Of a DNA stretch of 34,790 nucleotides, positions 28,557 to 34,790 are shown piece after piece (position 1 is the stretch's first letter; the number at the start of each line of letters is the position of its first letter). The position numbers and the translations under genes were made by a program. Source of the stretch: a virus; the IMG/VR virus record IMGVR_UViG_3300048592_001035, positions 1 to 34,790 of that record. One strand, written 5' to 3'. The notes beneath the pieces are model-generated. The model worked only from the letters and a program-made list of their open reading frames with translations, did not search any database and was not told where the DNA came from.

Positions 28557-28766
28557 AAACACATTCGTGTGCGTCTTGCGCGCCATCTGCCCCAGCGTCG
28601 ATACGCGCGGCGGCGCGGTGCGCGCGCTCGGCGACAGCATCCCGTTCACCGTCGCGTAACTGAGGCCCAGCCACTCCGCGAACTGCCGTCCGCTGTCGAT
28701 GCTGCGCGCGCTCATCTCCGCGCGCATCCAGTCCGCCAACGTCGCGTGCTCCTCCAAAATCGCCAT
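28389..28766 (-). CDS. XRE-family phage repressor
   Basis: The product is 125 aa. Residues about 8-70 form a Cro/CI-type HTH domain (LADWMRAEMSARSIDSGRQFAEWLGLSYATVNGMLSPS, with the recognition helix in SYATVNGML). The C-terminal half is helical and short, without an LexA-type autoprotease (no Ser-Lys dyad region), so induction would need an antirepressor or another route. It is transcribed away from the early genes, with operator half-sites in its own promoter. Best candidate for the protein binding the dispersed operators; that link is inferred. Confidence 0.8.
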   Translation of the reverse strand: MAILEEHATLADWMRAEMSARSIDSGRQFAEWLGLSYATVNGMLSPSARTAPPRVSTLGQMARKTHTNVFLLIALAYPEYRDDLGKLTSASPGILLRAQLIEALPKHVRQVIDGIIMDADSRRRD

Positions 28767-28844
28767 CGTCGCCTCCGCCCGTCAGGGCGCACCGCCTGGG
28801 TCTGACCACTGCCCATCAGCGTAACACGCATCCTGCGATTCGAT

Positions 28845-28881
28845 AATATACGTTGTCGCATGACATGTCTGTCATATGACC
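28845..28881. promoter_or_regulatory. Repressor promoter with operator cluster
   Basis: On the minus strand TATATT (28850-28845) is a likely -10 for the repressor gene, with TGACAG (28874-28869) 18 bp upstream. TGTCGCATGACA (28854-28865), an exact TGTC-N4-GACA, and TGTCATATGACC (28870-28881) lie 16 bp apart across the spacer and -35 region, with GACATGTC between them. The arrangement fits autoregulation. Confidence 0.6.
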
Positions 28882-28946
28882 ATCACACTGGTCAGCGCCC
28901 GAGCCGCCTACACAGCACCAGTTTTGCACAATCCAGCGAAGGATAC

Positions 28947-28976
28947 TTGACATTGGTTATACTCATCAGCTATAAT
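28947..28976 (+). promoter_or_regulatory. Early rightward promoter (consensus sigma70)
   Basis: Perfect hexamers TTGACA (28947-28952) and TATAAT (28971-28976) with an 18-bp spacer. Transcription would start near 28983, inside the operator pair at 28983-29014, a design well suited to tight repression. The first gene downstream starts at 29027. Confidence 0.85.
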
Positions 28977-28982
28977 GTGCGG

Positions 28983-29014
28983 TATCGAGTGACAAATTAA
29001 TCTGTCACGTGACC
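28983..29014 (+). promoter_or_regulatory. Composite operator at the early promoter start site
   Basis: TATCGAGTGACA (28983-28994), linker aattaatc and TGTCACGTGACC (29003-29014), 20 bp apart. The inner part, GTGACA-N8-TGTCAC (28989-29008), is a near copy of the 22737-22755 site: 17 of 19 bases agree. It covers the expected transcription start. Confidence 0.65.
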
Positions 29015-29026
29015 AGGAGAACAGTC

Positions 29027-29665
29027 ATGAGCGCGTACCCCGAGTGGATGCACAAGCTGGTGGAAGTGGACGAGGCCCGCAAGGCGGCCGAGGCCGCCGC
29101 GCAGGCGGAAGCCGACGCGCAGGCGGCGGCGATGCAGCGGCTGCTGGGCGAAAATCTGGTCGAGGTGCTCGCGTTCCTGCTGGACGTGGCCCTGCCCGCG
29201 CCGGAGACGAACGAGGTCGAGCTGGATGGCGTGAAGTTCGCCCTCGGCCCGCATGACGTGGAGCCGATTGTCCGCGACGAGGCGGGCAACATCACGAACT
29301 TCCATTTCACGCTCGTGGTGCGGGCCGGCGACGGCAACACTTTCCTCACGCAGGCGCGCGCGTTCCAGTTCGGCTCGCTGATCGGCGTCGACCTCGCGCC
29401 GCTGGCGGCGCACGTGCTCACGCTGGTGTCCATCCAGCGCGCGCTTGGCGCGCTGGATGGGCTGACCGTCGGCGATCTGCTCGACGACTGCGAAGCCGCC
29501 AACCCGGTCGTCGCCAACGCGGCCCACATCCTCGCCGCCGACTTCGAGCTGCACGGCCTCGCCGCGGCCAACACGATGCTGGGCGTGGCGCTCGATCACG
29601 GCGACCGTGTGCATGAAGCCGCCGTCGTGCGCGACTACCTGCTCAGCCTTCATTCCGCTGCCTAG
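29027..29665 (+). CDS. First early gene product, paralog of 16387-16995
   Basis: The product is 212 aa. Residues 5-63 are nearly identical to the middle of the 16387 gene product; residues 70-110 are similar; the last 80 (ALGALDGLTVGDLLDDCEAANPVVANAAHILAADFEL) are unique, helical and acidic. CAGGAG precedes ATG 29027 by eight bases. As the first gene behind the strongest promoter and operator it may be a regulator or host-takeover protein, but no domain is recognised. Confidence 0.78.
   Translation: MSAYPEWMHKLVEVDEARKAAEAAAQAEADAQAAAMQRLLGENLVEVLAFLLDVALPAPETNEVELDGVKFALGPHDVEPIVRDEAGNITNFHFTLVVRAGDGNTFLTQARAFQFGSLIGVDLAPLAAHVLTLVSIQRALGALDGLTVGDLLDDCEAANPVVANAAHILAADFELHGLAAANTMLGVALDHGDRVHEAAVVRDYLLSLHSAA
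29044..29215. repeat. Intragenic duplicated segment, copy B
   Basis: Partner of 16581-16752. Bases 29044-29139 are identical to 16581-16676. See copy A for interpretation. Confidence 0.95.
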
Positions 29666-29671
29666 TCCGTC

Positions 29672-29693
29672 CGGGGCGGCCTGCGCCGCCCCG
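29672..29693 (+). promoter_or_regulatory. GC stem-loop after the first early gene
   Basis: CGGGGCGGC and GCCGCCCCG pair perfectly around ctgc, seven bases after the stop codon, the same stem sequence and distance as at 17002-17023. A T6 run at 29706-29711 is 13 bases further on, too far for a standard terminator, so attenuation or message processing is more likely. Confidence 0.45.
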
Positions 29694-29733
29694 CTCTACG
29701 CTTCGTTTTTTCAGACACGCACAGGAGAGTCCC

Positions 29734-30618
29734 GTGAACAGCATCGTCCCCGTTCCCTTCGATACCGAATCCAGCATCGCCAGCGTCAAGCTGCTGGCGG
29801 CCATCGTCCACGCACTGAAAGACGACGTGTTCCAGGACGGCGTCGATTACGGCGTCATCCCCGGCACGAACACCAAGCCGGTGCTGCTGCTGCCCGGCAT
29901 GGAAAAGCTCATGCGCGCCCTGCGCCTGCGCCCGGAGTACATCGCCCGTCAGACCATCGTCGATTTTGACAAGCACCTGTTTTATTTCCAGTACGAGTGC
30001 CGGCTGGTCGAGATCGACTCCGGCCTCGCCGTCGCGTCTGCCATCGGCTCGGCCAATTCGCACGAGGCCAAGTGGCGCTGGCGTCAGGCGCAGCGCGTGT
30101 GCCCGTCCTGCGGCGTGGCCGCCATCATCGAGGGCAAGCCGGAGTATGGCGGCGGCTGGGTGTGCTTCAAGAAGAAGGACGGCTGCGGCGCGAAATTCAA
30201 GGCGGACGATACGCGCATCACCGAGCAGCAGGTCGGGCGCGTCGAAAATCCCGACATGGCCGACCAGCTCAACACCATCGACAAGATCGCGCAGAAGCGC
30301 GCGCTCGCCTCGGCCATCAAGGGCGCGGCGAATGTCAGCGAGATGTTCACGGTGGACCTCGACGACCAGATCGTCGTGACGAGGCCGCTGACCGCCGACC
30401 AGGGCAACCGGCTCAAGGCCAAGTGGGGCAAGAGCCACCAGCTTAGCGCCGACGACCTGCGCGCCGCCCTCGGCGGCCCCGCCTCCAGCTGGAAGGCCGG
30501 CTACGACGCCGCCGATGAGCGCATCGCCGCGTGGGTGCGCGACAACCGCCCCGCCGGCGAGCCGGATGTGGTGGACGCCGACTTCGCCGATGTCACCAGC
30601 GACGAGATGCCGCTGTGA
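29734..30618 (+). CDS. Putative recombination (single-strand annealing-like) protein
   Basis: The product is 294 aa, GTG start with AGGAG upstream. DGVDYGVIPGTNTKPVLLLPGMEKLMRALRLRPEY and the later DQLNTIDKIAQKRALASAIKGAANVSEMF are motifs of a widespread phage protein family that I associate with Rad52/annealing-type folds. An inserted zinc ribbon (CPSC at about 123-126, then CFKKKDGCGAKF) separates the two parts. Upstream of the primase-helicase, it would suit phage recombination or replication restart. The family assignment is from memory of the pattern; the biochemical role is inferred. GTGA overlap with the next gene. Confidence 0.6.
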   Translation: MNSIVPVPFDTESSIASVKLLAAIVHALKDDVFQDGVDYGVIPGTNTKPVLLLPGMEKLMRALRLRPEYIARQTIVDFDKHLFYFQYECRLVEIDSGLAVASAIGSANSHEAKWRWRQAQRVCPSCGVAAIIEGKPEYGGGWVCFKKKDGCGAKFKADDTRITEQQVGRVENPDMADQLNTIDKIAQKRALASAIKGAANVSEMFTVDLDDQIVVTRPLTADQGNRLKAKWGKSHQLSADDLRAALGGPASSWKAGYDAADERIAAWVRDNRPAGEPDVVDADFADVTSDEMPL

Positions 30619-30821
30619 GCGGGTTGCAGCAAATCGCGCGCATCAGCATCCAGGGGCGCGAGTACCCCGTGCTGGTGCGGCGCACGCGCTACGGCGTAGC
30701 GCTCAAGCTGGCAGGGGGGCCGCCGCGCGGCGGCCCCCTCCTGAACTCGGACAGCGAACACCTGGCCGAACATCCTGACAAAGCAGCCGCCCTCCTGCGC
30801 GGCGAAGTCGTGAAGTGTTAG
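30615..30821 (+). CDS. Hypothetical protein, 68 aa
   Basis: Starts at GTG 30615 in a GTGA overlap with the previous stop. An N-terminal beta segment (ARISIQGREYPVLVRRTRYGVALKL) is followed by a Gly/Pro loop encoded by a GC-rich imperfect palindrome (about 30713-30735) and a short helix. No family recognised. Confidence 0.6.
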   Translation: MSGLQQIARISIQGREYPVLVRRTRYGVALKLAGGPPRGGPLLNSDSEHLAEHPDKAAALLRGEVVKC

Positions 30822-30829
30822 GAGAAAAC

Positions 30830-31090
30830 ATGACCACCGAATTGTACTGGTTCTACTGGGAAACCGATGGCCGCCGCCAGCCCTACGCGCTGCGCGCCAA
30901 ACCGGCCGTCTCCGATGTGCCGTACTGGGTCGAGCACGCCGACGATCCGCCCTTCGATATCGGCCGCTTTCGCCCGCTGTCCGATTCGCCGATGACCATG
31001 ACCGAGGGCGACCAGCTGGGCATGAGCATGATCAAGGCCGCCGGCGGTCGCTGGTTCTGGCTGCAACCGCCGGCGGAGGCGCAGTCATGA
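30830..31090 (+). CDS. Hypothetical protein, 86 aa, aromatic-rich
   Basis: TTAGGAG lies seven bases before ATG 30830. The N-terminus ELYWFYWETDGRRQPYALRAK and the C-terminus GGRWFWLQPP are unusually rich in Trp and Tyr; the middle is acidic. No family recognised. Stop overlaps the next ATG (ATGA). Confidence 0.65.
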   Translation: MTTELYWFYWETDGRRQPYALRAKPAVSDVPYWVEHADDPPFDIGRFRPLSDSPMTMTEGDQLGMSMIKAAGGRWFWLQPPAEAQS

Positions 31091-31311
31091 CAACAAAACG
31101 CGAGCCTTACGTGGTGGCGTACTTCGGAGAGTCGGGCCGTATTCGCACGAGGCGCATTATGGCGACCAGTTACGGCGAAATTTCGCGTCTGCTGGGCAAG
31201 TACGGGATTGACCACAAGCGTTGTTACGTGTCGCACATCCCCCGCGACACGACATACGCCCAGCAGCGCGAGAAAGTGAAACAGTGGCTACAACTGGAGT
31301 CCCAGTCATGA
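31087..31311 (+). CDS. Hypothetical protein, 74 aa
   Basis: ATGA-coupled at both ends. The product has a beta start (YVVAYFGESGRIRTRRI) and a helix (YGEISRLLGKYGI). Codon use is more A/T-tolerant than in neighbours, suggesting a recently acquired gene. No family recognised. Confidence 0.62.
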   Translation: MTTKREPYVVAYFGESGRIRTRRIMATSYGEISRLLGKYGIDHKRCYVSHIPRDTTYAQQREKVKQWLQLESQS

Positions 31312-31538
31312 CCGCCCCGATCGTGCTCGACCCGCTGTCGGAGGAGGCGCGCCGCTTCTTCGAGCGACGCACCGGCCCGCCCGTCTACCAGACCCGCATC
31401 GCCAAGACGGGGTGGCCCACCCGCTGCCCCGTCTGCGGCGGCCCGCTGCTGATGGAATTCACCGTCGATGACCAGGTGGGCCTGTCGCTCACCGTCGAGG
31501 ACTGCGCGACCTGCGCCCACAAGGAGAACCCGTCATGA
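31308..31538 (+). CDS. Zinc-ribbon protein, 76 aa
   Basis: The C-terminal half carries CPVCGGPL and CATCAHK, two CxxC pairs about 30 residues apart, a zinc ribbon. The N-terminal half is helical (SEEARRFFERRTG). Start ATG 31308 overlaps the previous stop; the longer upstream frame is the shadow of that gene. Probably nucleic-acid or protein binding within the replication operon. Confidence 0.68.
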   Translation: MTAPIVLDPLSEEARRFFERRTGPPVYQTRIAKTGWPTRCPVCGGPLLMEFTVDDQVGLSLTVEDCATCAHKENPS

Positions 31539-31756
31539 CCGATTTCACCCGCATTGATGCTCTAAAACGCGACACCGCCGACACGCGCGACGCGCTGATC
31601 GACATCCTCACTGAGCTTCCCGTCGCGCCCCAACACACCGACCTCGCCTTTCACCTGCGCTATGCCCAGATCGCGCTGGATGATGCCGTCCGCGCGCTGG
31701 CCGACGCGCACCACGCGGCGCAGCGCGCCGCCCACGAGGCCGAATCACATGCCTGA
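31535..31756 (+). CDS. Helical hypothetical protein, 73 aa
   Basis: ATGA overlap with 31308-31538 and an 8-base overlap with the next gene. The peptide is nearly all helix (DALKRDTADTRDALIDILTEL; AQIALDDAVRALADAHHAAQRAAHEA), likely a small helical bundle or coiled coil. No family recognised. Confidence 0.6.
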   Translation: MTDFTRIDALKRDTADTRDALIDILTELPVAPQHTDLAFHLRYAQIALDDAVRALADAHHAAQRAAHEAESHA

Positions 31757-31997
31757 TCGCGCTTTTCTCGTCCGCCACGCCCTCGGGCAGCTGGCGATCA
31801 ATGAGGTCTATCGCACCTCGGCCGGCGTCTGCGTCGTGCGCAGCGAAAACACCGTGTATTCCATCAGCGTGCGCCAGCAGCACTTCCGCAAATTCCGCAC
31901 CGGGCGGCGCATCACCGACGAGTCGCTCTGGGAGCTGACCGCGCTCGTATTGCAGTGTGAAACGCTGCCCGAAATGGCAGAAAATATTGTCAGTTGA
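31749..31997 (+). CDS. Hypothetical protein, 82 aa
   Basis: ATG 31749 overlaps the preceding gene. Beta strands (INEVYRTSAGVCVVRSENTVYSISV) are followed by a basic turn and a C-terminal helix. Its last codons (ENIVS, TGA at 31995-31997) lie within the composite operator, so coding and regulatory sequence overlap. No family recognised. Confidence 0.62.
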   Translation: MPDRAFLVRHALGQLAINEVYRTSAGVCVVRSENTVYSISVRQQHFRKFRTGRRITDESLWELTALVLQCETLPEMAENIVS

Positions 31998-32019
31998 TAA
32001 ACTTAATTGTCAACTGGCC
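31988..32019 (+). promoter_or_regulatory. Composite operator before the primase unit
   Basis: TGTCAGTTGATA (31988-31999), linker aacttaat and TGTCAACTGGCC (32008-32019), 20 bp apart. CAGTTGATAA (31991-32000) and TTGTCAACTG (32007-32016) form an inverted repeat with one mismatch. No clear promoter was found beside it, though TTGATAT at 32020-32026 is A/T-rich. Confidence 0.55.
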
Positions 32020-32030
32020 TTGATATGAAA

Positions 32031-32062
32031 GGGCGACTGTCGGCCAGCCCCGACAGTCGCCC
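32031..32062 (+). promoter_or_regulatory. 13-bp stem-loop in the primase leader
   Basis: GGGCGACTGTCGG (32031-32043) pairs perfectly with CCGACAGTCGCCC (32050-32062) around ccagcc. It is the most stable hairpin in the window, 13 bases before a GGAAGGAG ribosome site. Without a T-run it is better explained as a regulatory leader structure or a read-through barrier. Confidence 0.55.
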
Positions 32063-32090
32063 CGGTTGTCGCAGTGGAAGGAGAGTCCAC

Positions 32091-32186
32091 GTGCACCACA
32101 CAGTATACCCCATCTGTCTATTTCAAAAACGCGTTTCTTTCGCGCAGGCACAGCCTGCGCCTGTCGGGTTCGGAGCACGCTCATGA
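32091..32186 (+). CDS. 31-aa leader peptide coupled to the primase gene
   Basis: GTG 32091 has the best ribosome site of the region (GGAAGGAG, seven bases upstream). The frame stays open for 31 codons (HHTVYPICLFQKRVSFAQAQ, then PAPVGFGARS) and its TGA overlaps ATG 32183 (ATGA). Translating it would melt the hairpin at 32142-32160 that otherwise lies just upstream of the primase start. This is the layout of a regulatory leader ORF; the peptide itself may have no function. Confidence 0.5.
   Translation: MHHTVYPICLFQKRVSFAQAQPAPVGFGARS
32142..32160 (+). promoter_or_regulatory. Hairpin within the leader ORF
   Basis: GCGCAGGC and GCCTGCGC pair perfectly around aca. It ends 11 bases before the GGAG (32172-32175) that serves the primase ATG, so it could influence initiation there. 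Confidence 0.45.
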
Positions 32187-34636
32187 CGCAGGCCGCCCCG
32201 CGCGATCTGGCGCTGGAACGAGGTTTCTCGCCCGAGGTCGTGCGCGCCTTCTCGATTCAGAACAACGGCGCCGGCTGGAAGTGGCAAACGGGGCTGCTCG
32301 GCGGCGGGCAGGCCACACGCTGGAAGTCGTACTACTCGCGCCGCCCCGAGGGCGACCCGTCCTGGCGCAAATACAGCTGGATTGATTCCAAGCCCGCGGA
32401 TGCCATTTTTCTCTACCCGCCCGGCCGGTCGCTCGCCGAGGCCGTCGCGCAGGGCGGCGGCCGGCTGTACCTGGCCGGCGGCGAACCCGCCGCCATGTCG
32501 CTCATGTCCGCCGGGCGCTGGAACAGCACCAGCCTGTTTGGCGACGGCCTCATCCCCGAAAATCTCGGCGAACTGCTGCGCGCGCTCGGCGTTAAAACGC
32601 TGCTCACCCTCGCCGACCGCGACCAGTCCGGCGTGGTCTGGGCCGGGCGCATCCGCGACCGACTCATCCCCTGCCTCGACATCGACTTCCGCCCGCTGGC
32701 GCTGCCCTACCCGCTGCTGGAAAAGCACGGGCAGGATGTCAACGACTTGTGGCTCGAAGTGCTCGATACCACGCCCGGCGACGAAGACCCCGCCGCGCGC
32801 TTTCTGGAGCGCATTGACGCGCTGGAGGACATGTACCTGCCCGAGCCGGAGCGCAAGACCGCGCCCGACATGGACTACGGCCTCGCGCCCCTCGATCTGC
32901 CCGTCGCGTTCCTGCAAGCCATCGAGGTCAAGCTCGACATCACCCACGGCTTCAAGCACACCGGCTGGACGAAAAAGCCCGTCCGCTGCCCCTTCCACGA
33001 CGATCAGCACCCTTCCGCCAACTGGAATCGGCATCTGGGCATCCTGCATTGTTTTTCCGGTTGCGGCAAAACCTACCTGGCGAAAGAGGTGGGGACAGCC
33101 TTCGGCCTCAGCCTGAAAGACTTCCTGCCCACCGGCCCGCGTATCCCGCTCGTAGCCGCAGGTCCATTGCCCGCTCCCGCGCCCGTCGCCGTCCGCACGG
33201 TGGACATCCCCGACGATCTGCGCGCGCTCAAGCGCGGGCTGCGCCCGCCGCTGCCCGCCGCCGCCGCGCTCACCGACGCCGATCTGCGCCTCGCCGCCAC
33301 CGGCCGCGGTTTTCTGGATGACTATGTCCAGTTCGCGCAGGCCGCCGCGCCGGCCGCGCCGGCGCTGTTTCACGAGGCGCTCGGCGTGTGGCTGCTGTCG
33401 GCCATCTCCACCCGCCGCGTGGCCCTGGACGCCGAGCACGCGCCGCTGTTTCCCAACCTCTACATCCTGCTGGTGGCGCGCACCACGCTCTATCGCAAGT
33501 CCACCGCCATGAACCAGGCCGAGCGCGTGCTGCGCCAGGCCGGCCTCGATTACCTGCTGCTGCCTACCGAATTCTCGACCGAGGCGATGTTCGACACCCT
33601 CGCCGGCATGCGCCACATCAACGAGGCCGATCTGCCGCGCGATGTGCAAATTCGCGAGGCCAAAGGCCGCTTTTTCGCAGCCCAGCGCTCGTTCCTGGTC
33701 GATGAGGCCAGCTCCATTTTCGCGCTCGCCAAGCGTGATTACGGCTCCGGCCTGCACGAGATGCTGCTGAAAGGCTATGACGCGCCCGTGAGCTGGTCGA
33801 AATCGCTCAAAACGCGCGGGCTGGTCGTCGTGCGCCGGCCCTGCCTCAGCTTCATGGGCGCGACCACGCCGATCATGATGAACCGCTATTTCGGCAACGA
33901 AGAGTCCGAGTCGGGCCTGGCGCCACGCTTCGTGTTCGTCACCCCCGATGCGCCGCCCATCCCGCCCGTCTGGCCGGACGCGATCCCCGTCCCGCAGGAA
34001 CTCAGCGCCCGCCTCAAACAACTGCACTGGCTGCTGCCGTTCCAGGCGCGCGAGAAGCTCACCGACGAACAGCTGCTCGACCTCGATCCGCGCCTGCTCG
34101 ACGCCCCGGCCATCCTGCGCGCGCGCTTCGCGCCCGAGGCGCGAAGGCGAATGGACGCCTACGTGCGCACCGTCGGCTTCGACCTCGCGATGAACGAAAC
34201 CGACCAGACCGGCGCCGTCTACGGCCGCCTCGTCGTCACCGCCAAAAAAGTCGCGATGCTGCTGGCCATGGGGCAGATGACGGAGAAACCGAGCGAGCTG
34301 GTCATCTCCGAGGCCAACGCGCTGGCCGCCATCGTCATCTGCGAGCGCTGGCGCGAGTCGTATCACCGCCTCACCGGCGACGTGGCCCTTGCCGCCAGCT
34401 CCAAGCTCGACGAGAAGGTCATCGCCTTCCTCGCGGCAGCAGGCCGCGAGGGCGCGACCGGTCGTGACATCACCCGCGGGGCTGGCATCCGCGACCGACG
34501 CCAGCTCGACGACATCCTCACCCTGCTCGCTGAAGACGGAAAAATCGAGGCGTTCCCGCGTCCGCCCCGTGGCGAGCGCAGCCGCGTCACCCGTGCCTAC
34601 CGCATCGTTGAAGACACGAAAGAGGTGTCCTCATGA
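32183..34636 (+). CDS. Primase-helicase with TOPRIM, zinc finger and DUF3987 regions
   Basis: The product is 817 aa. Domains in order: an N-terminal region (about 1-90) with RWKSYYSRR; a TOPRIM-like segment (about 94-165) with the Glu in LAGGEPAAMSL and the DxD-type LADRDQSG near 143; a CHC2-like zinc finger (about 268-292: CPFHDD, then CFSGCG); and a DUF3987-like ATPase (about 380-720) with the degenerate P-loop TTLYRKSTAM near 433 and the Walker B-like FLVDEASS near 503. A winged helix closes the protein (ATGRDITRGAGIRDRRQLDDILTLL). It probably primes and unwinds phage DNA at the adjacent iteron region. TOPRIM before the zinc finger is the reverse of DnaG. ATG 32183 follows GGAG by seven bases. 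Confidence 0.8.
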   Translation: MTQAAPRDLALERGFSPEVVRAFSIQNNGAGWKWQTGLLGGGQATRWKSYYSRRPEGDPSWRKYSWIDSKPADAIFLYPPGRSLAEAVAQGGGRLYLAGGEPAAMSLMSAGRWNSTSLFGDGLIPENLGELLRALGVKTLLTLADRDQSGVVWAGRIRDRLIPCLDIDFRPLALPYPLLEKHGQDVNDLWLEVLDTTPGDEDPAARFLERIDALEDMYLPEPERKTAPDMDYGLAPLDLPVAFLQAIEVKLDITHGFKHTGWTKKPVRCPFHDDQHPSANWNRHLGILHCFSGCGKTYLAKEVGTAFGLSLKDFLPTGPRIPLVAAGPLPAPAPVAVRTVDIPDDLRALKRGLRPPLPAAAALTDADLRLAATGRGFLDDYVQFAQAAAPAAPALFHEALGVWLLSAISTRRVALDAEHAPLFPNLYILLVARTTLYRKSTAMNQAERVLRQAGLDYLLLPTEFSTEAMFDTLAGMRHINEADLPRDVQIREAKGRFFAAQRSFLVDEASSIFALAKRDYGSGLHEMLLKGYDAPVSWSKSLKTRGLVVVRRPCLSFMGATTPIMMNRYFGNEESESGLAPRFVFVTPDAPPIPPVWPDAIPVPQELSARLKQLHWLLPFQAREKLTDEQLLDLDPRLLDAPAILRARFAPEARRRMDAYVRTVGFDLAMNETDQTGAVYGRLVVTAKKVAMLLAMGQMTEKPSELVISEANALAAIVICERWRESYHRLTGDVALAASSKLDEKVIAFLAAAGREGATGRDITRGAGIRDRRQLDDILTLLAEDGKIEAFPRPPRGERSRVTRAYRIVEDTKEVSS

Positions 34637-34790
34637 GCCGCGCGCAGTGCGTCGCAGTGCGTCACAACCATTTTGCGACGCACTGTGACGCTCTGACGCT
34701 CTGTAGATCTCTTTATTTCTCTCTCTATATATCTCTGAGAGAAGAAAAGGAGCAGTGCGTCAGAGCGTCAGAGCGTCACAACCCCCTTTT
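34633..34790 (+). other. Open frame running through the iteron region, doubtful gene
   Basis: ATG 34633 overlaps the primase stop (ATGA). The frame stays open to the window end and, on the closed circle, to TGA at 199-201, giving 74 codons. The predicted peptide merely translates the repeated boxes (CDALTLC, RHNPLFCDAL). The coupling is suggestive, but a repeat-derived frame without other support is probably not a gene. Confidence 0.2.
34645..34790. repeat. Right copy of terminal repeat with two extra boxes
   Basis: Bases 34657-34790 repeat 1-134. Just before it, inverted boxes CAGTGCGTCG (34645-34654) and CAGTGCGTCA (34655-34664) extend the iteron array up to the primase stop codon. On the circle the array therefore spans roughly 34645 to 216, about 230 bp. 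Confidence 0.88.

Noticed and set aside
32123-34366. 747-codon minus-strand frame opposite the primase-helicase
   Set aside because: Shadow frame, Ala/Gly/Arg-rich and without domains, while the plus strand has zinc-finger, TOPRIM and ATPase motifs.
34633-34790. Possible protein encoded through the iterons
   Set aside because: The peptide only mirrors the DNA boxes. Kept as a low-confidence feature because of the ATGA overlap with the primase.

Overview
The window is essentially one complete genome of a temperate, long-tailed (siphovirus-type) phage with high G+C. The last 134 bases (34657-34790) repeat the first 134 with a single mismatch at base 8, so the contig closes into a circle of about 34,656 bp. 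Lysogeny is indicated by a large serine integrase, an XRE-type repressor and a divergent switch region. The host is not identifiable with certainty. Sigma70-like promoters and lysis enzymes carrying an SH3b domain fit a Gram-positive-like or Chloroflexota-type envelope, but that is inference.

Layout. Bases 1-288 hold an array of 8-10 bp boxes (TGACGCWCTG) in both orientations around an A/T-rich tract, a candidate replication origin just downstream of the primase gene across the circle junction. Bases 289-5699 (+) are a tightly overlapping operon of small accessory genes ending in the integrase. Bases 5747-9777 (+) hold small zinc-finger and membrane proteins, then an M23 peptidase, a glycoside-hydrolase-like lysin with SH3b and a holin candidate. 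A convergent terminator region lies near 9.8-10.1 kb. Bases 26823 down to 10144 (-) are the structural operon: TerS, TerL, portal, MuF-like protein, scaffold, major capsid, connectors, tail terminator, tail tube, G/GT chaperones (with a -1 slippery site), tape measure, hub-like tail protein, three tandem paralogous tail proteins and two tiny genes. It is interrupted at 16.0-18.4 kb by a four-gene cassette on the opposite strand. Bases 26941-28245 (+) encode a DUF5131 protein, a 33-aa membrane peptide and a small HTH protein. The repressor (28389-28766, -) faces the early genes (29027-34636, +), which include a putative annealing protein and a large TOPRIM/zinc-finger/DUF3987 primase-helicase.

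The most notable feature is a family of composite operators. Half-sites GACA and TGTC flank an 8-bp A/T-rich linker, usually inside two 12-mers TGTC-N4-GACA exactly 20 bp apart. They sit in almost every promoter-containing intergenic region: 5.7, 6.6, 16.0, 22.7, 26.9, 29.0 and 32.0 kb, with a variant at the repressor's own promoter at 28.85 kb. This suggests one repressor controls early, replication, lysis-side and several internal late promoters.

Most genes are translationally coupled through ATGA, GTGA or TGATG overlaps. That pattern supports several very small genes. No tRNA, rRNA, CRISPR array or insertion sequence was seen. No stretch longer than 300 bp lacks an assigned feature.
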